A stretch of DNA of 64,000 bases from Clarkia xantiana subsp. parviflora (taxonomy: Eukaryota > Streptophyta > Magnoliopsida > Myrtales > Onagraceae). A model generated the notes under the pieces. That model was not told the DNA's origin. It saw nothing but the letters and a program-made list of their open reading frames with translations, and did not search any database. The DNA lies in NCBI GenBank assembly GCA_036873135.1, contig JAPTYO010000018.1:11585503-11649502 (forward strand), written 5' to 3'. Positions 32,458 to 44,460 of the stretch are shown here, piece by piece. Within the stretch, counting starts at the first letter, position 1. Each line of letters opens with the position of its first letter. The position numbers and the translations under genes were made by a program.

Positions 32458-33155
32458 TGATGGGTCCGATTATAGCTGTCAGGCCCTTTAACGGCGAGGA
32501 AACGGCAAACAGGCCCACCAGGCCCAGAGTAAAGGTCACGATGACCTAGGAGAAGGGTCCCGATGAAGGGAGTCCCGACGAAGCAGGGTCCCGACAGAGT
32601 CGGTCCCGACAGTGGAGCTAAAAGCTCCCGACGAGAAGCCTTTAAGTAGGCCCCGATGATGAATCCCTGAGAATGATTGGCCCTGTCACGATGACGAGGG
32701 GCCCCGAGCGGTGACACAACGAGATAACTCTGGAGTCCTCGACGGGAGTCGGGACTCGTTACCAAAGGATAAAGCCAAGATATGCGGGGCGTGGCCGAGA
32801 TATACGGAACGTGGTTAAGATACACGGATCGTGGCCGAGATACGCGGGGCATGGCTAAGATGCGCGAGATCGTGTACGAGATAAGCGGGATACGGGCTAA
32901 CCACCCCTAACGGTTCGCCAGGTACCTGAGACACCTCTTTGCCTATAAAAGGGCAGGAGGTCACCTCATATCAGGTTACGTTGAAATTGAATACTTTTGA
33001 TATCTGTTGCTTGCCAGTCATACGAGAGACTCATTTAAGCATCAGAGAGGGATTCTGGGTCACCGCCCGGTCTATCCCCTCTTGCAGGATTGCGTGGAGC
33101 AAAGGAGCTAGGATTGCCGTCAAGATCCGTGCCGGAGTTCCACCGTGATCCAACA
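32458..33155 (+). repeat. Right LTR of Gypsy-2, in inverted orientation
   Basis: It starts TGATGGGTCCGATTATAGC and ends GTGATCCAACA. It is the reverse complement of the left LTR with only about four differences noticed and the same length. A polypurine tract (CTTGGGGGCAAA, 32446-32457) precedes it, so it is a 3' LTR for plus-strand reading. Confidence 0.9.
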
Positions 33156-33160
33156 CCCCC

Positions 33161-33332
33161 TACATAATTCGGCCGGCCACATGGTGTTTAAGGGAAGCCC
33201 AATTTTGGCCTCTCATGTCAATTGGGATTTGGGTCTGGCCCAATGTCCTAATGTGACATTTACCCAATTGTCTTAGGTAACATATACATATTATGGGCTA
33301 CCATATACGGCGCCGATTACCATATGCTTACA
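33161..33332 (-). repeat. Copia LTR B, right part
   Basis: It continues LTR B after the Gypsy-2 insertion and ends ATATGCTTACA. It is followed by the copia polypurine tract (plus GCTCCCACTCACC). Confidence 0.78.
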
Positions 33333-34373
33333 GCTCCCACTCACCATAATGGGAAGGTGCCTGTTAATGTATTGTTGTCCAAATCAGCATCAGCATTTCA
33401 CTCCTTCGATCTTGCCATTGCTTCAGAATAGTTCATACGAGGTTTGCCGTGCAAACGGACAACAAGACGGGCATCGTGCTACTCATTTATTAGGAGTATT
33501 GTAGCGCTTGCGGAACGTTGATTCCCTTTCTTCAATCAACCTGTTATAAACAATATAGTGTCGCGTTGTATCCTAGGTCAACTGTTAATTCTCTATTTGC
33601 CTAGTTTCCACATAGGAACGGAACACTTCTCTAAGGCATCCGTACAAGTACTCACAACCTTCAACTTATATCCGGTTGGTGGCCTCCTAGTGAATACAAG
33701 AGTCGGTGAATTACAGGTGAACTTGACTATCCCCATCGCTCATATCCTTAGTCAAAACCAACCGGTTTCCAAAGACGTGGTCACTGGGCCTTTTTTTAGC
33801 ACTACGCTCGTACGCCGGGAAGCGAACATTGAGTCTGACCTTAGATATGAGTTCTGAGTCCGTGAGGATACTTCGGGTGCCTCTTCATAAGGCTTCCGGG
33901 ATCAATCACGCGCTCGATGTGAAGAAGTTTAGGCCCGTTAGAATCACGAGGATTTTTATTTAGCACAACTGAGATGTGACCCCGTCGTCGAACATGGCAC
34001 GCGTAGTATGAAGCACGCGTCGATAGAAGACCTGAACTTTTAACGACGAACGGAGTTCATAACGGCGATTTGCAAAACAAAGATCATGTCGAGTTACTTC
34101 GAAACTAGATAATCGTCTTGCGTAATCAGGTTTATCCCCTGATTCTTAGCCAGTCTTGCTGGTAGAGGCTTCCCTCCACCGCAAGACGACCGTACCTGTG
34201 TGACGAGGTAAGTTTCACATTCGACATAGTTTGACAAAGGATTGCGTCCTCCTGCGACTTATTTTATAGACCGTAAATCTGATGTATTCAAACATTATGA
34301 TGTCGATGGATCATAAAATCGATTACAATTCTCTCGTATATTAAAAATGTAACCTTTAATTATCAAAATGTTA
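33333..34373 (-). other. 3' untranslated region of copia B
   Basis: About 1 kb with no protein frame of the element. It matches 23700-24098 and 38465-39500 in its first part, so it is a shared feature of this copia family. Confidence 0.6.
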
Positions 34374-35912
34374 TCACAGATACATGCCACTTTTAAGCAG
34401 TTTTACGTGCTTTTCGAATGTCACCCTGCGTAATAGTTTAGTTAATGGGTCCGCAATCATGTTATTAGTGGACAAGTATTCCAAATTGATTGTATTGTCT
34501 TCTACCATATATTTAGCATAAAAATATTTCACATCAATGTGTTTAGTCCTACTATGGTACTTTGGATTCTTAACTGCCGCAATAGCTGCCTGACTGTCAG
34601 AGTATACCACGACGCGTTTACTCCCGTCTTTGACATCAATAAGTGCAGTAAGAAGCCTTTTCAGCCAGACCGCTTCCTGTGCGTTTATGGAGAGAGCAAC
34701 GAATTCTTATTCCATTGTAGACCGCGCGACACAGGTTTGCTTCTTGCTCATCCATGAAATTGCGGCATTATCAAGGAGAAAGACTCATCTTGTGGTTGAA
34801 TTACGATCATCTTGATCGCCACCATGGTCGGCGTCACTGTAACCGGTCAATTCTAACTTCCAGGCAAATCACAGTGCGTAGTCGGCAGTACCTTTCAGAT
34901 AAAGAATAATTCGTTTTACAACCTTTACATGTTGATAGCCAGGTTCTTATTAGAATCGTGCTACTAGGCCCACGACGTAACAGATGTCTGGATGGGTGCA
35001 TTGCATGGCGTACATGAGACTACCGACCATGCTTAAATACTCTACACCCTTCAACTGTTCTCGCTCTGCCAGGTTCTTGGGGCCGTCACATTTTGACAGT
35101 GCGCACATAAATACTACCGGCGTATCCATGGGTTTGGCATTTTGTAATCTGAATCTTTTCAAAAGTTTGTTGATATAAGTTTCTTAAGATAGACATAATT
35201 TCCGGGTAGCGCAATCTCTAGCAATTTTAATGCCTAAGATGTATGTGGCATCTCCCATGTCTTTCATCTCTAATACAGATGCCAACCAGGACTTTGACTT
35301 GTTCATAAAACTCCCGTCGTTTGCGGCAATGAGTATGTTGTCCACGTATAAGGTTAAGATGACATACTTAGACCCGTAGGTCTTATAATACACGCACGGA
35401 TCCTCGTGAAGATTCACGAATACGTTTCCTACGAATTCCTCTATGAATCTGCGGTATTATTGCCGAGACGACTGTTTAAGACCGTAAATGGACCTTTGTA
35501 GTTTGCATTTACGTTCGTTACCAGGAGTAATGAAACCCTCCGGTTGCTCCATGTAGATCTATTCCTCCAGGTTTCCGTGGAGGAATGCGGTCTTAACATC
35601 CATTTGATGCAGCTCGAGATCGAGACATGCGAACATGGCCAGAATGGCCCGGACTGTGGTGTAACGCACAGTTGGTGAGTATGTTTTGTGAAAGTCAACT
35701 CCCTGAAGTTGGGTATATCCTTTCGCAACAAGTCGGGCTTTGTACTGCTCGACCTTTCCATCAACAGTGTGTTTCAATTTAAGAACCCACTTTGCTCCTA
35801 TGGCCCTGCGGTTAGCAGGTAAATCAACCAAAGACCATACCAAATTGGCTTTCATTGAGGCGATATCTTCCTCCATTGCTTTCCTCCATTCCTTCGCTTG
35901 AGGTCCTTCCAA
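34374..35912 (-). pseudogene. Copia B reverse transcriptase-RNase H, degenerate
   Basis: Pieces in several frames make up the usual copia order. The RT start (GAKWVLKLK, ARLVAKGYTQLQGVDF, TYSPTVRYTTVRAILA) is at 35559-35912. The palm is at 35184-35417 (LTLYVDNILIAAND, where most copia elements read YVDD, then MKDMGDATYILGIKI). The thumb (MVGSLMYAMQCTHPDI) is at 34950-35162, and RNase H (VYSDSQAAIAAVKNPKYHSR) at 34374-34610. Stops and frameshifts separate them. The last catalytic Asp reads Asn, which would by itself disable polymerisation. Confidence 0.85.
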
Positions 35913-35929
35913 CGCTTGTTGAACCGTAA

Positions 35930-36334
35930 CTACTTCTTAGGAGAATTTCGATGCCTTTGACTATGTCTAGGCTTGTTGACCCCATCTTGACTCTGAACGA
36001 TACTCCCACTCGGAATAGTGCTTCTTATCGGAGCATCACTCCCACTAGTAACAAGAGCAGTGCCTGAACCTTCACCTACAATCTTCCTTGGACGACCTCT
36101 CAGTCTCGGGATTCTACCTCCGAGATTAATTCCTTGATCATTAGGACCTGGAACCAAGTTGGTTGATAAACTCCCACTGGGAACAATGGGTAGTAGTGGT
36201 GGTTCTGGTATTATTGGATTTTCATCCAGCGGTCTGGCTACATGATTATCAAGTTCAACTTGATTCATCTTTGCAGCAACAATGATTTGTGTGGTAGGGT
36301 TTGGTCCTCCCACTGGATTTTCTATGAAAATGTT
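35930..36334 (-). pseudogene. Copia B integrase C-terminal linker
   Basis: A Pro/Ser/Asn-rich frame (ENPIIPEPPLLPIVPSG, then RIPRLRGRPRKI) joins integrase to RT, as in other copia polyproteins. A stop at about 36336 separates it from the integrase frame. The same linker occurs in copia C at 41135-41584. Confidence 0.75.
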
Positions 36335-37411
36335 TCAATTATCATTTACCATGTCATTTACTTGAGTTGCCGATTCAAATTTCCCAATCGAAGTAAGTGG
36401 GACCTGATCATCAATGTTGTCCAGCTCTAGTTCGATCAATACTTCATCTGTTTTAATCTCACCAAGCGTCAAAAATTCGTTCTCAAGGAAAGTAACGACT
36501 ATGGATTCATGTTCGACCACTCCACCATTTTCTTGAGCTGACACGAATACGTAATCCTTAGAGTTCTCTGAATACCTGATAAAGATACTCTTTAGTCCTC
36601 TGGGTCCCAACTTGCCGAAACGGCTGTCAGATGTATGTGTATATGCTGCGCAACCCCAAGGTCGTAATCTGGTGAGATCTAACCCTCTACCATGCCACAA
36701 CTCATATGGCGTTGTGTCTACCGCCTTTGTTGGGACAAGGTTTACTACATGAGTGGCAGTCAATAACGCATCACTCCAATATGAGATTGGTAATTGTGCC
36801 TGTGACATCATCGTTCTGACCATGTCTAGGACTCTTCGATTACGACGTTCAGGCACACCATTTTGTTGTGGTGTGTTGGGGATTCTAGTTTGAGGGGCTA
36901 TCCCTCTTTCTTTGCAAAACTTATCAAACTCATTAGAGAGATATTCTCCACCTCTATCAGTGCGTAGGGTTTTCACCTTTCGCTCCTGGTGATTCTCTAC
37001 GTGATTTAGAAATTTTCTAAAGCAATGTATTGCCTCCGATTTACGAGTAATCAAATGAGTAAACCCATAACGGGTAAAGTCGTCAATGAAAGTTACGAAG
37101 TATCGTTTTCCACTCCTAGCGGTTACATTCATTGGTCCACAGACGTCGGAGTGAATTAGCTGCAATGGATAATCGGCTCGTTGAGCTTCTCTAAATGGTT
37201 TGCGGGTGGATTTTCCAGCTAGACAATCATGGCAAGTGTGTTTAACCACATTGCTGGTACCAGGCAGAAGCTCTCTTCCAGCTAATGAATGAACCCTATC
37301 GTAGCTTATATGTCCGAGCCTCGCATGCCATCCGGCTGCGTCATTTTCTGCTTCCTTGGAGGATAATGCATACATTCTATATGAATCTATACTTCCATTC
37401 AAATCCACCAA
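36335..37411 (-). pseudogene. Copia B GAG-pre-integrase and integrase
   Basis: The 358-residue frame opens in the pre-integrase zinc domain with H29, H34, C60 and C63 (HARLGHISYDRV, CHDCLAGKST). The integrase core has D89 (HSDVCGPM), D152 (LRTDRGGEYLSNEF) and E188 (NGVPERRNRR), with the standard 35-residue spacing between the last two. The conserved WGCAAYTH and the GYSE-like RYSENSKDYVF of copia follow. The core looks catalytically complete. Upstream Gag and protease are missing because the element is cut at about 37409, where an inverted copia segment begins. The frame may therefore start before the listed Met. Confidence 0.87.
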
Positions 37412-37755
37412 CCAGATATTAGTTGAAGGTTGTGAATACTTGTACGGATGACTTAGAGACGTGTTCCTATGTGAAAACTAGGCAAAAGGAGAATTAACAG
37501 TTGACCTAGGATACATCGTGGTACAATATAAATGTTGTTTATAACAGGTTAATTGGAGAAAGGGAATCAACGTTCCGCGGGCTCTACAATACTCTTAACA
37601 GATGAGTAGCACGATGCCCGTCGTTTCCGCCGGTCGCACGGAAAACCTCGTATGAACTATTCGGAAGCAAGAAGCAGATCAAATGAGAGAAATGTTGATG
37701 CAGATTTGGATGACAATACATTAACAGGCACCCTCCAATTCCGGCGAGCGGGAGC
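37409..37755 (+). mobile_element. Inverted copia 3' untranslated segment
   Basis: This is the reverse complement of sequence such as 23700-24070 (GATATTAGTTGAAGGTTGTG, then AACCTGTTATAAACA-like words). It ends in a plus-strand polypurine tract (GGCGAGCGGGAGC). It abuts the minus-strand integrase of copia B directly, so two copia fragments meet head to head. Confidence 0.75.
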
Positions 37756-38233
37756 TGTATGCATATGGTATTGGGCACCGTAATTAATACCTAATGAACT
37801 TAGGTATATGTCACATTAGGGTAATTGGGCTTGACCCAAATCCCAATTGACTTGGGAGGCCCAAAATTGGGCCTCCCCAACCAAATACATAGGCCGGCCG
37901 AAACTATAGTGTGGGGTAAAGTGGACTTTGTCCACTTTACTCCTCCTATAAATAAGAGGTGTTAGGGGATTTTTAGGGTTAATATCAATTCCCTCATTAG
38001 AGTGTATTAGAGAGAAACCCCCCCCCCCCCTCCCCCCATAACACCCTAGTTCGGCCGAACCATATCCCTCACCAAGGGTGTCCCAAATTGCCTTCGAGCA
38101 AACTCTCCAGATATCTGTCCCCGCGCCAAGAATCGATGAGAGGCTTTGCTGTGGAGCATCCGTAAGTATCCAACACCTGCTTCGCTTGTACCTTGTTTAA
38201 TTATCCGTAGTGATTACTCCCCGTAATCTAACA
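37756..38233 (+). repeat. Inverted copia LTR
   Basis: It starts TGTATGCATATGG and ends CCGTAATCTAACA, plus orientation. It has its own TATA-like CTCCTATAAATAAG near 37945 and a C-run of 10-12 near 38020. Relative to LTR B it is shortened near its end. Confidence 0.75.
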
Positions 38234-38320
38234 ATGTGCACATCTTCCGCTGCGTAATTCTGATTACAAGCATGTACCTTCTTTTGTTGTTTCTGTAGTA
38301 ATCAACCCCGTAATCCAACA
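38234..38320 (+). repeat. Extra copia LTR tail
   Basis: A second LTR end follows immediately (CATCTTCCGCTGCGTAATTC ... CCGTAATCCAACA). It corresponds to the last 85 bases of a related LTR and suggests recombination between LTRs. Confidence 0.6.
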
Positions 38321-38464
38321 CCATTAAGCTAAGAGGGCTGGCCCACATGGGCCGCACATGGCCACTGAAATCCCCTATGTGCCATACCGTAAATAAGACT
38401 TAGCATTTTGGGCTTATATTAGTGGGCTCCTATTACGGCGGCCCATTTACACTAAATGCCAACA
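38321..38464 (-). repeat. Partial 3' LTR of copia C
   Basis: Only the U3-side end is left, ending AATGCCAACA, followed by the polypurine tract (plus GCTCTCACTCGCC). Confidence 0.65.
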
Positions 38465-39590
38465 GCTCTCACTCGCCGGAATGGGAGGGTGCCTATTAAT
38501 ATGTTACTTCCCAAAAAATCAATATTTATTCTTTGATCCAATCCTATTTTCGTATTATTCATACGAGATTTTCTGTGCGACCGGCAGACACAACAGACAT
38601 CGTGCTAGTCATCATTTAAGAGCGTCTGCGGAACGTTGATTCCCAACCTGTTACTAACCCATTAATTATCTATGTCGTGTTGTACCCCTGGTAGACTGTT
38701 ATTCTCCAATTGCCTAGTTTCCCCACATGGTTACTTCTCCAAGGCATCCGCACAAGTATTCACAACCTTCAACTAATATCCGGCTGGTGGCCACCTAGTG
38801 AATACAAGATTCGGAGAATTATAGATGTCCATGACCATCCACATCCCTATCGCTCATATACTTAGTCAAACTCAACCGGTTCCCAAAAAGTGGTAACTTG
38901 GCCTTTTTGTTCGGGCACTGCGCTATTACGCCTGTGTGCGAATATTGAGCCCAACCTTGGACATGAGTTCTGAGTGGTAAGGTTACTTCGGGTGCTACTT
39001 CATTCAGCACCCAGGATCAGTCACACACTCAATGTGAAGAAGTTTGTGTCCTTCAGATCCTTGAAAGTTTTCGTCCAACACAACCGAGCCTGACCCCGTG
39101 GTCGAACATGGCACGCGCAATACGAACTGCGCGTCGGTGGAAAAACCTAAATTTATTTTATATCATGAATGAGAATGTTATATGCTATCGTAGATTCTCA
39201 TTTAGCCCAAATTGTGATGGTAGATGAACGGAGTATGTCACGGCGATCTGTAAAACTTTGATCATATCGTGTACCCCGAAACCAAATGATCGTTCTGCAT
39301 AACCGGGTTTCTCTTTTGAAATACCATGGCCCTTAGCCGGTCTTGATACGGTTAAGGTTTCCCTTCCATCAAGACAACCTTGCCCATGTGACGTGGCAAG
39401 GTCCACATTCGACATATTTTTTTAGGAGGTTTGACGCTCCAATGACTAGTTTATAGTCCGTCAATCCGATATAATATTGTCATTATGATATCGTAAATAT
39501 CATAACCTCAAATAGAAATTCTTTTACTCAAAAGTTACTTCAAATCCAAAATATTACTGTCACATTACAAGTCTTCTAAATTCTGTGCAA
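38465..39590 (-). other. 3' untranslated region of copia C
   Basis: Homologous to 33333-34373 of copia B but diverged. No coding region seen. Confidence 0.55.
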
Positions 39591-41637
39591 GCGAAGCATT
39601 TTTACGTGTTTTTCTAAAACATCCTTGCGTAAGAGTTTGGTCAACGATTCCACAACCATATTTTCTGTAGGCATGAATACAAATATGACAAGCTTGTATT
39701 CGACCACACTCTTCGCATAGTTGTATTTTATATCAGTGTGTTTTGTCCTATTATGGTACTACAAATTCTTGACTGCCCCTATCGCTGATTGACTTTCAGA
39801 GTAAATGTGCAAAGGCTTACTCCTTTCCTCGACGTCAAGCAGGGCATTCAATAGTCTATTAAGCCAGACAGCTTCATGTGCATTCTTTCAGAGAGCTACG
39901 AATTTGGATTCCATAGTAGATAGCGTAACACATGATTGCTTCTTGCTCATCCAAGAGATGGCGGCATTAGTAAGGAGAAACACACCTACTAAGGTGGACT
40001 TACGATCATCTAGATCACCACCATGGTCAGGGTCACTATATCCTATCAATTCTAGATTACTTCCCTCATAGCACAGTCTGTAGTCTGCCGTAACTTTTAG
40101 ATACCTCATAATCCGTTTGATGACTCGCAAATATTGATTACCGGGGTTCGATTGGAAACGCACTACTAATTCCACAACGTCAGATATCTGGACGAGTGCA
40201 TTACATTGTGTACAATAAACTTCCTACCATACTGAGGTACTCTGCACTTTTCATCTGTTCACGCTCTACCAGGTTATTTGAGCCATCATGATTCGACAAC
40301 GCACTCTCATATACAATCGGTATCTCCAAGGGTTTAGCATCACAGAGACTGAACCTTCTCAGCAATTTGTTGATATAGGCTTGCTGAGAAAGACATAATC
40401 TACGAGCATCACAATCTCTAGCAATCTTAATTCCCAAGATGTATGTGGCCTCACCCATGTCTTTCATCTCAAATACAGATGGTAACCAAGACTTTGAATT
40501 TTTCAAGTAACTCACATCATTCGCGACAATAAGAATGTCATAGATGTATAACGTCAGGATTACATACCTTGACCCTAAGGTCTTAGTGTACACGCAAGGA
40601 TCCTCGTGAAGAATCATGAATCCATCGCCCACGATTTCCTTACGGAACTCGTTGTACCATTACCGGGACGATTGTTTAATACCGTAAATTGACCTTTAGA
40701 GCTTACAAACTTTACGTTCTTTTCCAGGGGACGAGAAACCCTCTGGTTGCTCCATTTAGATCTCTTCCTCCAAGTTTCCATGAAGGAAGGCAGTCAACAT
40801 CTATCTTGTGTAGCTCGAGATCGAGGCTTGCAGCCATGGCCAAAATTGCCCGGACCGTAGTGTAACGCATAATCGGTGAGTAAGTTTCATCACACTAGAC
40901 TCCGTGGAGTTAGGTATATCCTTTCACGATAATTTTAGCTATGTACCGCACAACGTATCCATTAAAAGTGAGTTTCAATTTCAGAACCCTATTTTCCCCG
41001 ATTGCTCTGCGATTAGCAGGCAAATAAACTAACGTCCAAACAAAATTGGCTTCCTTTGAGGCGACCTCTTCTACCATTGCTCTCCTCCATTCTTACGCTT
41101 GAAGAACTTTCATAGCTTATTTAACCTTGACCGGTTAATAAACTGAAGTCAGAGTGAATAATTCAGCCTTCCCGATGCGAAAATTATTAGGAGAAATTCT
41201 CTGCCTTTGACCGCGTCTAGGCTCATTATTCCCATCTTGAACTACGCTCCCACTAGGAAAAAATATCTGACTTGGAACAATGCTCCCAATAGGAATAAGG
41301 GTGTTATTTGAACCTTTCTTATGCAACCTTTCTTGGACGGCCCCTGGTCTCGGGTTTCTACCTCCGAGATACATTCCGTGGCCACTTGGACTAGGAACCA
41401 AGTTGGTTGTCCCACTCCCAATGTTGCCAACAGATAGTTGAGGAATTATAGGATTCTCATCCAATGGTTCAACAACTGGATTATCTGGTTCTAATTGATT
41501 CGCACCAGGAGAAACTGTGATATTTGTGGTTTTATTGACTCCTCCCACTGAATTTACTATGAAAATGTTCCCATTCTCATTCACAGTTGTTGCTCCCCTA
41601 ATTCTCCCACTCGAAGTAAGTGGGACTTGATCATCCT
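39591..41637 (-). pseudogene. Copia C integrase linker, reverse transcriptase and RNase H, degenerate
   Basis: Recognisable parts are the linker (41135-41584, ENPIIPQLSVG and RNPRPGAVQE), an RT start full of frameshifts (40640-41110), the palm at 40201-40632 (MKDMGEATYILGIKIARDCD), and RNase H at 39888-40175 (SDPDHGGDLDDRKSTLVGVF, then AISWMSKKQSCV). The palm motif reads YIYDIL where YVDD is expected. Decay is heavier than in copia B. The upstream side is cut at about 41638 by a gypsy LTR. Confidence 0.82.
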
Positions 41638-42260
41638 TGATAGAACACGTGCGTCTATGATCGCCTTATGTAGGTGTCTTCGAGCCTTGTTCCGGAATCG
41701 TGCTCTTCCTTTGCCTCTTTCCTCGATAACTCGCACAAAGGATTGCGCCGGAGGGGGGGGGGGTGTTTCCGGCGAACCCTCTATGATGCTTAAGTAAGTT
41801 CTCGGCTTTAGAGAGATAAAATCTAGAGAGAAGTTAGAGCTTCAATATTGCAATTCCTTATAATGAAGAATGTGATGTCTTATTTATAGAGATATTAGGT
41901 TGGGCCACGAGGGGCCCACAAAGATTCCCTAGGGCCCGCGGAATATTCCATACAGAATAGAGAAAACGGGGATTTCCGTAGGTCGGGTATGCGTACATCA
42001 GGTGTGCGTACGTCAAGGGTACGTCACCCCGCCGTAGGGGGCCGACTGCTGGAGCGCGTCGACCGTTCGACTTGACTAGTCCGGTCAAAGGCCTTTAACC
42101 GGAAAATACTTACCCTGGTCGGGGGCTTCGAGGGTGTGGACTAGTACGGTTTCTGTCTGGGTTTGATTGTTTTTCTATGTTTCCGTTTTTAATTGTGTCT
42201 AAGGTTGACGTTGCGATAAAGGAGAGCCTATTTGAGGTCCAATTGGGTGTATATCCATCA
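41638..42260 (-). repeat. 3' LTR of gypsy element G
   Basis: The copia C text ends at GATCATCC and the new sequence starts TGATAGAACACG. The LTR ends TATATCCATCA, followed by a polypurine tract (minus GACTCTGGGGAAAA). Inside are a G-run of about 11 near 41751, the phrase CCCTCTATGATGCTTAAGTAAG shared by the other gypsy LTRs here, and a minus-strand TATA (CTCTATAAATAAG). The exact left end is inferred. Confidence 0.65.
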
Positions 42261-43290
42261 TTTTCCCCAGAGTCAAGTAATGGTAATACCCTTCCTTGAC
42301 TCTATTTTTTATAGGATGTATACCCGAATTGGGACATCAGGCGATACATTACCTCTTTTTTTAGATTGTCTTTTTGGGTGCGTATGGTTCAACGTCTGTA
42401 GGTGTAATATCGTATTCTTTTTAGGTGTATATGCCTATATATATAATGCAGTGTTGTGTACGACGTATGTGCATATGCAATGCTATCATGGATGTGTGTA
42501 AAACACTTAAAAATGTGTTTATGTCAATGTATGTGAGTGTACATCTATCAATAATTCAATGTGAGTAAGATGTTCTCTGGTATGTACCAGAATGTCGACA
42601 TCTAATGTAATGCATACATACGTGTCAACTGTCATGAGATTTTTTTTAAGTGTTGGGAAACACTAGTATTGATGTATGTGAGTCTATACAAAAAAGACCA
42701 TTGAAAAAAATTTTAAGTGTTGAAACAACACTAGTAGTATTGCATATGAATTTATACATGTAAATAACGATTAGTGAAATATTCTAAGTCTTAGACAAAT
42801 ACCAATAGTAATGCATAAGAGTGCATGTCTGTAAATAATGATCTCATGTAATAGAGTGTCAATAATGATGCAATATGTGCATATATGTAAAGTGTAAGTA
42901 TATATACCTAAGCATATTATAATATAATTGAATATATACCTAAACAGTTTTGATTTTGGACCGCTCTGGTTCGGCTCGGTTTGATCGAATTGATTTCGTA
43001 ATCAATTTTCGATTTTTTAAAGGCCCAGTCTTCACCTTTTTGCTAATTTCCTATCTTTAAATTGATTAAATGATACTTGCACTATATTTTTATGTCAAAT
43101 GTGCTCGAATTATAACATTATCATAGGAAATGTATTACATTTATGTCGATTTTGCGAGTAAATACCTCGGCTGAAAATTTCAAGTCCTTTCGAGAAAATT
43201 TGTTGACATTTTTGCTCTTTTTATCTCTTGAATTGGTTGGTTTGTATATGCCTTGACATGATGGAATCGATGTGTTGATATTTGCCCTTG
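42261..43290. other. 3' region of gypsy G, no gene recognised
   Basis: AT-rich sequence right of the polypurine tract with many GTATG/ATGTG words and weak internal repetition near 42490-42900. No coding region seen. Confidence 0.45.
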
Positions 43291-43540
43291 AGATGAGCTT
43301 GTTGAATGTAGACGTGAGGTGTTGAGTCTCGCGTCGATGGCATCGTGTAATACACCTGCATATGAATTTGTAGTCACAAAATTCAGCATATAGTTATTTT
43401 CCCCTGTAATAGGCTTGTTGATATGTTAGACGTAAGGTTCTTAGTCTTGTGTCGATGGCGTCGTATGATACGCCTGTATATAACCTGTGATCATAAAATC
43501 AGGCAATAAACATTTACCCCCGAAGTAGGCGTTAGCATCA
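43291..43540. repeat. Two diverged direct repeats of about 125 bp in gypsy G
   Basis: Both copies contain (A/G)GCTTGTTGA, AGACGT(G/A)AGG, GTCGATGGC(A/G)TCGT and ATAC(A/G)CCTG, in the same order. Confidence 0.6.
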
Positions 43541-43844
43541 TGGACATATGAACTAATACTTTTGTCGTTGCCCCTGAAGTAGGCATATAGTGGATGTAGC
43601 GGTTAACCCTTTGCATATTATATGTGTAATAATGTCTCCGAAGTAGGCGGAATTGAGACATAAGATGTTGAATCCCGTATAGGTTATTCCTTGGGATGTA
43701 TTGGTGGTATGACGTTTTTGGTGTAGACCTAGTACCCTTTTGATATATGGAGGGTGTTGTCCCTTGTATGTTGCTTCTTGTAGTATGTTGATGATGTATC
43801 ATACGCATATTGAATGTGGTTGGTTCTTTGTCTCCATAATAAGT

Positions 43845-44106
43845 GTAGAAGGTACGTAACCTCTTCGGATGGTCTTAGGAGGTGTGCTACCCTATTTAGT
43901 ATAGGAGGTATGTTACCTCCGTGATAGATGTAGAAAGCATATAACTTCTTGACATGGATATAGGAATTGTGCTACTCCCCTCTTTAGTATAGGAGGTATG
44001 TTGCCTCTGTGATAAATGTAGAAAATATACAACTCCATGACATGGATTTAGGAATTGCGCTACCCCCCGCTTTTGTATAGAAGGTATGTTGCCCCCGAAA
44101 TAGCTG
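43845..44106. repeat. Three tandem copies of an 85-88-bp unit in gypsy G
   Basis: Units start GTAGAA at 43845, 43930 and 44018, with the next start at 44106. Each contains GGAGGTATGTT(A/G)CC-like and GGAATTG(T/C)GCTA-like words. They lie just before the antisense exon, unlike the arrays in D and F. Confidence 0.7.
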
Positions 44107-44262
44107 TAGAAGTCGTTTGTCAGGAAAACGACTTTGAATTTTGATAAGTGTTGACGAGCTTCCTTTTTCCATTGTAGGTTGCTCGTGCTTCTTTATCTTT
44201 GGAACTTCATTTCTTGTTTTGGTATTCTACATCGTTGTCTTGGCATTATTGCAGTCTTCATC

Positions 44263-44460
44263 ATGAGTAAGTCTCCTTTTTCTAGAGATCCTGTTGTTAT
44301 ATTCCCCGATCGTTACTGGACATCAGATTCTAGTGAGGATTGGGATGTCCCTGTTAGATCTTAGTCGGTTTCTGAGCTGGAGCTTGTTGGGACATAGATA
44401 TCGGGGCGGTCGGATTTCGATCCGAATGTCTATCCTACGGGTGAAATTCTTCTCCTTATG
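44263..44460 (+). pseudogene. Start of an antisense gene in gypsy G, truncated
   Basis: An acceptor-like TTATTGCAG is followed by an ATG and the frame MSKSPFSRDPVVIFPDRYWT, then SDSSEDWDVP. A TAG at 44362 breaks it, but the frame continues recognisably (SVSELELVGT) to about 44460, where another LTR-like sequence begins. The Ser/Asp/Glu pattern and position match the start of the antisense genes in D (47888) and F (about 57785). Only the first exon survives. Confidence 0.5.

Larger units (their letters stand above)
24527..33155 (-). mobile_element. Gypsy-2: rearranged Gypsy-1 relative with inverted terminal LTRs
   Basis: The element is bounded by 698-bp LTRs at 24527-25224 and 32458-33155, and CCCCC is found on both outer sides (24522-24526, 33156-33160). 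Unlike a normal element the two LTRs are in opposite orientation. Each has a polypurine tract on its inner side, and both outer ends are the U5 end (TGTTGG / CCAACA). Inside, on the minus strand, lie the repeat array, integrase and RNase H fragments, protease-RT, a primer site and a truncated third LTR piece. After that a second copy of the array and integrase leads into the inverted LTR. The antisense gene is intact. The two terminal LTRs differ at only about four sites by eye. Confidence 0.88.

Noticed and set aside
34539..34815. Plus-strand frames across the copia region
   Set aside because: They are shadows of the minus-strand RNase H and RT.
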